This document shows positions 1-4,069 of a stretch of 6,034 bases of DNA, in pieces. The position numbers and the translations under genes were made by a program. The DNA lies in the NCBI GenBank assembly GCA_009782165.1, contig WQUH01000092.1, positions 1-6,034 on the forward strand, read 5' to 3'. Under the pieces are notes generated by a model. The model did not search any database. It saw only the letters and a list, made by a program, of their open reading frames with translations, and was not told the origin of the DNA. Origin of the DNA: Pseudomonadota bacterium (lineage in GTDB: Bacteria; Desulfobacterota; Desulfobulbia; Desulfobulbales; Desulfobulbaceae). How positions within the stretch are numbered: position 1 is the first letter of the stretch; every line of letters starts with the position of its first letter.

Positions 1-4
1 GTCT

Positions 5-1162
5 ATGAAAATTCATGAGTATCAGGCCAAGGAACTATTTCGAAAATTCAATGTACCTACCCCCAAAGGGAAACTCGCCCTTACCGTGGACGAAGTAGAG
101 AAAATTGCCGAGGAATTCGGGTATCCGGTCGTCGTCAAGGCTCAGGTCCATGCGGGTGGCCGCGGCAAGGGCGGCGGCGTCAAATTGGCCAAGACCAAGG
201 CCGATGTCAAGCCGGTCGCCGGCTCCATCATCGGCATGACCCTCGTCACCAAGCAGACCGGCGCTCAGGGGAAAAAGGTGCGCAAGGTTCTGGTCGAGGA
301 AGGGCTGAACATCAAGAAGGAACTCTATCTCTCCATCATCCCCGACCGCGAGACCGCCACAGTCGCCATTGTCTGTAGCCAGGACGGCGGCATGGACATC
401 GAGGAGGTGGCCGCCAAGACCCCCGAGCGGATCATCACCGTCAATGTCAGCCCGATCACCGGGTTCCAGCCGTTCCATGCCCGCAGAATCTGCTTTGGCC
501 TTGAAATTGAAAAAGACTTGCAGAAGCAGATGTCGGCCCTGGTGAAAAATCTCTACGACCTGTTCGTCGCCTATGACTGCTCCATGGTCGAGATCAACCC
601 GCTCATCATCACCGCCGAAGGCAACATCCTGGCGCTGGACGCCAAGATGGACGTCGACGGCAACGCCCTGTACCGTCATCCCGATGTCAAGGAGATGCGC
701 GATGTCGACGAGGAAGACCCGGTCGAGGCCGAGGCCGCCCAGTTCGGCCTGAACTATATCAACCTCGACGGCAATGTCGGCAATATCGTCAACGGCGCCG
801 GTCTGGCCATGGCCACCATGGATATCGTCAAAATGGCCGGCGCTTCTCCCGCCAACTTCCTGGATGTCGGCGGCGGCGCCAATGCCGAAGCCATCGAGAA
901 CGGCTTCCGCCTGATTATGAAGGATCCGGCCGTCAAGGGCATTCTGATCAACGTATTCGGCGGCATCCTCCGGTGCGACATTCTGGCCAAGGGTGTTGTT
1001 CAGGCCGCAACCAAACTGCAATTGAAGGTTCCCGTGGTGATCCGCATGGAAGGGACCAACGTCGAGGAAGGCCGCAAAATTCTTGCCGAATCCGGCCTCG
1101 ATCTGGTCAACGCCAAGGATCTGGCCGACGCGGCGGAGAAGGTGGCGAAACTCGTTGCCTGA
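5..1162 (+). CDS. sucC: Succinyl-CoA synthetase (ADP-forming), beta subunit
   Basis: This is the beta subunit of succinyl-CoA synthetase, a cytoplasmic enzyme that interconverts succinyl-CoA plus NDP plus phosphate with succinate plus NTP. The 385-residue protein opens with MKIHEYQAKELF, the family signature, and is close to the 388 residues of E. coli SucC. The ATP-grasp half covers about residues 1-235. It has K45 in VVVKAQVHAGGRGKGGG, E196 and N198 in EINPL, and D212 in ALDAKMD; these match the nucleotide and magnesium ligands of E. coli with an offset of one. The CoA-ligase half follows, with the NVFGGILRCD loop near residues 315-324. Pro20 is kept as in E. coli, which mildly favours ATP over GTP. 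Only 4 nt precede the ATG, so its ribosome binding site and promoter are outside the window; the start rests on family alignment. sucD follows after 74 nt. In this cluster the enzyme probably handles succinate on the methylmalonyl-CoA route as well as in the TCA cycle. Confidence 0.97.
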   Translation: MKIHEYQAKELFRKFNVPTPKGKLALTVDEVEKIAEEFGYPVVVKAQVHAGGRGKGGGVKLAKTKADVKPVAGSIIGMTLVTKQTGAQGKKVRKVLVEEGLNIKKELYLSIIPDRETATVAIVCSQDGGMDIEEVAAKTPERIITVNVSPITGFQPFHARRICFGLEIEKDLQKQMSALVKNLYDLFVAYDCSMVEINPLIITAEGNILALDAKMDVDGNALYRHPDVKEMRDVDEEDPVEAEAAQFGLNYINLDGNVGNIVNGAGLAMATMDIVKMAGASPANFLDVGGGANAEAIENGFRLIMKDPAVKGILINVFGGILRCDILAKGVVQAATKLQLKVPVVIRMEGTNVEEGRKILAESGLDLVNAKDLADAAEKVAKLVA

Positions 1163-1223
1163 TCGACCCGCTGCCCCGCAATCGAGCGATTCAACGTGCA
1201 GAAGGTATACAACAATAACCCGC

Positions 1224-1229
1224 AGAGGA
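1224..1229 (+). promoter_or_regulatory. Ribosome binding site that fixes the sucD start
   Basis: AGAGGA sits 7 nt before the ATG at 1237. An alternative in-frame TTG at 1231 would leave a 1-nt spacer, so this site decides the start. The same 8-mer CAGAGGAT, with the same spacing, recurs before the small gene at 3817. Confidence 0.8.
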
Positions 1230-1236
1230 TTTGAGC

Positions 1237-2112
1237 ATGAGCGTTTTAGTAAATAAAAATACACGGTTGGTTGTCCAAGGCATCACTGGCCAGGAAGGCC
1301 AGTTCCATACCCGATCCTGCATTGCGTACGGCACCAATGTCGTCGCCGGCGTAACCCCCGGCAAAGGGGGCCAGAAGATGGACGATGTGCCGATCTTCAA
1401 CGGCGTGAAGGAGGCCCGGGATAAAACAGGCTGCAACGCCTCCATGATTCTGGTGCCGCCGGCCTTTGCCGCCGACGCGATCATGGAAGCCGCCGATGCC
1501 GGCATCGAGGTGGTGGTCTGCATCACTGAAGGGGTGCCGATCATCGACATGATGCGGGTCAAGAACTATCTGGCCACCCGCGCCACCCGGCTGATCGGCC
1601 CGAACTGTCCGGGCATCATCACCCCCGGCGAATGCAAGATCGGCATCATGCCCGGACCGATGCACAAACCCGGCGGACCGTGGGGCGTGGTCTCCCGCTC
1701 TGGAACACTCACCTACGAGGCCGTACACCAGTTGACCCAGGCCGGTTTCGGCCAGACCACCTGCATCGGTATCGGCGGCGACCCTGTCAACGGCACCAAC
1801 TTCATCGACTGTCTGGAGCTGTTCGAGAAGGATCCCGACACCAAGGCCATCGTCATGATCGGCGAAATCGGCGGCAATGCCGAAGAGAACGCCTGCGCAT
1901 GGATCAAGGCCAACACCAAGAAACCGGTGGTTGGTTTTATCGCCGGCCTGACCGCCCCTCCCGGCCGCCGCATGGGACATGCCGGCGCCATCGTCAGCGG
2001 CGGCAAAGGGACCGCCGAAGCCAAGATCGAGGCCATGAAGGCCAGCGGCGTGCATCACTGCGCCAATCTCGGCAAACTGGGCGAGCTCTGCAAGCAGGTC
2101 TATAAAGGTTGA
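1237..2112 (+). CDS. sucD: Succinyl-CoA synthetase, alpha subunit
   Basis: This is the alpha subunit of succinyl-CoA synthetase; it binds CoA and carries the phosphohistidine intermediate. The 291-residue product has the Rossmann CoA-binding domain at the N-terminus, with [10 protein letters not shown] at residues 15-24. [11 protein letters not shown] begins at residue 120. The active-site histidine is H248 in [10 protein letters not shown], equivalent to His246 of E. coli. The length matches the family (about 290 residues). I chose the ATG at 1237 over an in-frame TTG at 1231, because AGAGGA at 1224-1229 is 7 nt from the ATG but only 1 nt from the TTG. The gene lies 74 nt after sucC and 96 nt before the acyl-CoA carboxyltransferase gene, with a hairpin in the second gap. 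No catalytic residue is missing. Confidence 0.97.
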   Translation: MSVLVNKNTRLVVQGITGQEGQFHTRSCIAYGTNVVAGVTPGKGGQKMDDVPIFNGVKEARDKTGCNASMILVPPAFAADAIMEAADAGIEVVVCITEGVPIIDMMRVKNYLATRATRLIGPNCPGIITPGECKIGIMPGPMHKPGGPWGVVSRSGTLTYEAVHQLTQAGFGQTTCIGIGGDPVNGTNFIDCLELFEKDPDTKAIVMIGEIGGNAEENACAWIKANTKKPVVGFIAGLTAPPGRRMGHAGAIVSGGKGTAEAKIEAMKASGVHHCANLGKLGELCKQVYKG

Positions 2113-2125
2113 TCGAGACAGCAAC

Positions 2126-2152
2126 GGGGTCGGATGCGCTCCATCCGGCCCC
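2126..2152 (+). other. Intergenic hairpin between sucD and the carboxyltransferase gene
   Basis: An 11-bp inverted repeat: the left arm GGGGTCGGATG (2126-2136) pairs with CATCCGGCCCC (2142-2152) through ten Watson-Crick pairs and one U-G pair, closing on a 5-nt loop. The sequence after it (ACATCGTCTTATAATT) is T-enriched but has no clean T-run, so it is not a textbook intrinsic terminator. It could be a weak terminator, an RNA-processing or stability hairpin, or a boundary between the sucCD and transcarboxylase units. Confidence 0.6.
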
Positions 2153-2161
2153 ACATCGTCT

Positions 2162-2167
2162 TATAAT
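2162..2167 (+). promoter_or_regulatory. Candidate -10 box upstream of the carboxyltransferase gene
   Basis: A perfect TATAAT lies in the AT-rich gap 42 nt before the ATG at 2209 and just after the hairpin. The place for a -35 element (about 2139-2144, CTCCAT) is a poor match and lies inside the hairpin, and there is no extended -10 TG. An internal promoter is possible but weakly supported. Confidence 0.22.
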
Positions 2168-2208
2168 TGGCAAGGAATGTTGACTGAATTCTGCAGCAAG
2201 GAGACAGC

Positions 2209-3759
2209 ATGAGTACAAAACAAAAACTAGAGCAGTTCAAGCAAAAGCAGGTCAAGGCCTTGCTCGGCGGGGGCCAGGACAAAATTGACAAGATCCATGC
2301 GGCCGGCAAGTACACTGCCCGCGAGCGCATCACCCTGCTGCTCGATCCGGGCACCTTCGAGGAATACGATTCCTTCAAGCTCCATCGCTGCTACAACTTC
2401 GGCATGGAAAAAACCAAGTTCCTCGGCGACGGCATCGTGACCGGATACGGCAAGCTCGCCGGCCGGCCGGTGTACATCTATGCCCAGGATTTTTCCGTGC
2501 TGGGCGGCTCCCTCTCCGGAACCCTGGCGGAAAAGATCTGCAAGGTCATGGATCTGGGCATGAAGAACGGCATCCCGGTCATCGGCCTCAACGACTCGGG
2601 CGGCGCCCGTATTCAGGAAGGCATCGAGGCCCTGGCAGGCTATACCGAGATCTTCACCCGCAACGTCCTGTCCTCCGGCGTGGTTCCCCAGATCACCGGC
2701 GTCTTCGGACCCTGCGCCGGCGGCGCGGTTTACTCGCCGGCCCTGACCGACTTCATCATCCAGGTCAAGATCCAGTCCTACATGTTCCTGACCGGTCCCA
2801 AGGTGGTGAAAACCGTGTGCCAGGAGGATGTCACCACCGAGGCCCTGGGCGGCGCGGTCATGCACACCACCAAGTCCGGCGTCACCGACTACGCGGCCGA
2901 GAACGAGGACGACGCGATTCAGTACATCAGGGATCTGATGAGCTATCTGCCGCAGAACAACCTGGAGAATCCTCCGGATGCGCCCTGCGACGACCCGATC
3001 ACCCGTCGGTCCGAATTGCTCAACGACATCATTCCGGACAACCCGAACGTGGCCTACGATATCAAGAAGGTCATCGCCGAGACGGTCGATAACGGCATCT
3101 TCTTCGAGATCAAGAAGAATTTCGCCCCGAACATCGTGGTCGGTTTTGCCCGTTACGGCGGCAAAGCCGTTGGCATCGTCGGCAACCAGCCGTCGTATTA
3201 CGCCGGCGTGCTCGATATCGATTCGTCGATCAAGGGCGCCCGGTTTGTCCGCTTCTGCGACTGCTTCAACATCCCGATCATTACCTTTGTCGATGTCCCC
3301 GGCTTCCTGCCCGGCACCAACCAGGAGTTCGGCGGCGTCATCCGCAACGGGGCCAAGCTGCTCTACGCCTATGCCGAGTCGACCGTGCCCAAGGTCACCG
3401 TCATCACCCGCAAGGCCTACGGCGGCGCCTACTGCGCCATGTCGTCCAAGCACCTGCGCACCGACATCAACTACTCCTGGCCGACCGGCGAAATCGCCGT
3501 TATGGGCTCCAAGGGCGCGGTTGAAATTCTGTATGCCAAGGGCGCCAAGGCGGCCGAAGATCCCAGGGCCTTTTTGGTCGAGAAGGAAAACGAGTACAAC
3601 GAAAACTTCTCCAACCCCTATTGCGCGGCCGAGCGCGGCTATATCGACGCGGTCATCGAACCGGCTGAAACCAGGTATCGGATCATCAATGCGCTCGAGT
3701 CGATTTCCGGGAAACGCGACACCATCCCGATGAAGAAACACGGCAATATCCCGCTGTAA
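2209..3759 (+). CDS. Biotin-dependent acyl-CoA carboxyltransferase (propionyl/methylmalonyl-CoA type; transcarboxylase 12S-like)
   Basis: This cytoplasmic crotonase-fold carboxyltransferase moves CO2 between biotin and an acyl-CoA, most likely propionyl-CoA/methylmalonyl-CoA. The 516 residues match the usual length for PccB, MmdA and 12S proteins. The N-terminal half carries [26 protein letters not shown] (129-138) and the glycine-rich oxyanion loop [12 protein letters not shown] (167-178). The C-terminal half has [12 protein letters not shown] (362-373) and [13 protein letters not shown] (402-414), then [20 protein letters not shown]. It has no zinc finger, so it is not AccD of fatty-acid synthesis, and no biotinyl domain. 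AAGGAG at 2198-2203 is 5 nt before the ATG. The biotin carrier is probably the fusion protein encoded at 4070. With no biotin carboxylase between them, a transcarboxylase role is favoured over propionyl-CoA carboxylase; a methylmalonyl-CoA decarboxylase alpha subunit is the other option. Family assignment is firm; the exact reaction is inferred from context. Confidence 0.93.
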   Translation: MSTKQKLEQFKQKQVKALLGGGQDKIDKIHAAGKYTARERITLLLDPGTFEEYDSFKLHRCYNFGMEKTKFLGDGIVTGYGKLAGRPVYIYAQDFSVLGGSLSGTLAEKICKVMDLGMKNGIPVIGLNDSGGARIQEGIEALAGYTEIFTRNVLSSGVVPQITGVFGPCAGGAVYSPALTDFIIQVKIQSYMFLTGPKVVKTVCQEDVTTEALGGAVMHTTKSGVTDYAAENEDDAIQYIRDLMSYLPQNNLENPPDAPCDDPITRRSELLNDIIPDNPNVAYDIKKVIAETVDNGIFFEIKKNFAPNIVVGFARYGGKAVGIVGNQPSYYAGVLDIDSSIKGARFVRFCDCFNIPIITFVDVPGFLPGTNQEFGGVIRNGAKLLYAYAESTVPKVTVITRKAYGGAYCAMSSKHLRTDINYSWPTGEIAVMGSKGAVEILYAKGAKAAEDPRAFLVEKENEYNENFSNPYCAAERGYIDAVIEPAETRYRIINALESISGKRDTIPMKKHGNIPL

Positions 3760-3773
3760 GCACTCTCAAGCAA

Positions 3774-3795
3774 TGGTGCGGCACCTGCCGCGCCA
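3774..3795 (+). other. Intergenic hairpin before the small gene
   Basis: TGGTGCGGC (3774-3782) pairs with GCCGCGCCA (3787-3795) over 9 bp including one U-G pair, with a 4-nt ACCT loop. It begins 14 nt after the carboxyltransferase stop codon. No T-run follows, so a terminator is unlikely. A role in transcript stability or processing is possible. It ends 8 nt before the ribosome binding site of the next gene and should leave it exposed. Confidence 0.5.
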
Positions 3796-3816
3796 ATAGA
3801 CTCAGAGGATGACAGA

Positions 3817-4011
3817 ATGGCAAAAACGAACAAAAAGATGGCTGCCGCCCTTGCCGCCGTCAACGCCTACCTGATGCAGGAAGAAGAAGCGGCCTATCAG
3901 GCGCAACTGGCTGCCGCCAGACCCGCGCCGCAAGGGCCGAGCTTATGGTCGATGGCCAGCCGCCAGGATATCATGAATTACCGCCGGCTGATTCAAATGA
4001 AAGCCTTCTGA
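3817..4011 (+). CDS. Small OadG/MmdE-like putative assembly subunit of the carboxyl-transfer complex
   Basis: This gene encodes a 64-residue protein, probably real: AGAGGA at 3804-3809 is 7 nt before the ATG and it fits snugly between two functionally linked genes. The sequence has a basic start (MAKTNKK), an alanine-rich predicted helix (about residues 8-33, AALAAVNAYLMQEEEAAYQAQ), a short Pro/Gly linker (APQGPS), then a WSMASRQDIMNYRRL tail. The layout of Ala-rich helix, flexible linker and Trp-containing, Arg-rich end resembles the soluble C-terminal part of OadG/MmdD subunits and the small MmdE (epsilon) subunit of Veillonella methylmalonyl-CoA decarboxylase. Those subunits help assemble or stabilise their complexes. 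Unlike OadG it has no hydrophobic stretch that could span a membrane, so it should be cytoplasmic. I infer that it docks the acyl-CoA carboxyltransferase to the biotin-bearing partner. The resemblance is by pattern only and is not proof of homology. Its stop codon lies inside a hairpin with a U-run. Confidence 0.75.
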   Translation: MAKTNKKMAAALAAVNAYLMQEEEAAYQAQLAAARPAPQGPSLWSMASRQDIMNYRRLIQMKAF

Positions 4012-4021
4012 TGGCTTTTTT
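4000..4021 (+). terminator. Possible weak intrinsic terminator or attenuator overlapping the small gene's stop
   Basis: AAAGCC (4000-4005) pairs with GGCTTT (4013-4018) around a 7-nt loop, and the descending arm runs into TTTTTT (4016-4021). The TGA stop at 4009-4011 lies in the loop. The stem is short and only half G/C, so termination would be partial at best. A ribosome finishing the small gene would cover the stem, which could couple read-through to translation. The downstream gene has its own ribosome binding site. Confidence 0.35.
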
Positions 4022-4069
4022 ACAAAAGAATTGACTTCAACGACAACGTATAACAGGGAGAACCGAACA

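Noticed and set aside
1180..1191. Short inverted repeat AATCG..CGATT between sucC and sucD
   Set aside because: Five base pairs around a 2-nt loop cannot form a stable hairpin.
1231..1236. TTG at 1231 as the sucD start, adding two residues
   Set aside because: It is only 1 nt from the ribosome binding site; the ATG at 1237 has correct spacing and gives the usual SucD N-terminus.
2978..3733. A 251-residue + strand frame inside the acyl-CoA carboxyltransferase gene
   Set aside because: It is rich in Ser, Arg and Pro, as expected from reading a G/C-biased gene out of frame, and overlaps a conserved catalytic protein throughout.
2209..3759. Acetyl-CoA carboxylase beta subunit (AccD) of fatty-acid synthesis
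   Set aside because: There is no N-terminal zinc ribbon, the protein is too long, and the motifs are of the PccB/MmdA type.
4031..4054. TTGACT (4031-4036) and TATAAC (4049-4054) as a promoter for the last gene
   Set aside because: The gap is only 12 nt, far from the usual 16-18, and the second element runs into the ribosome binding site.
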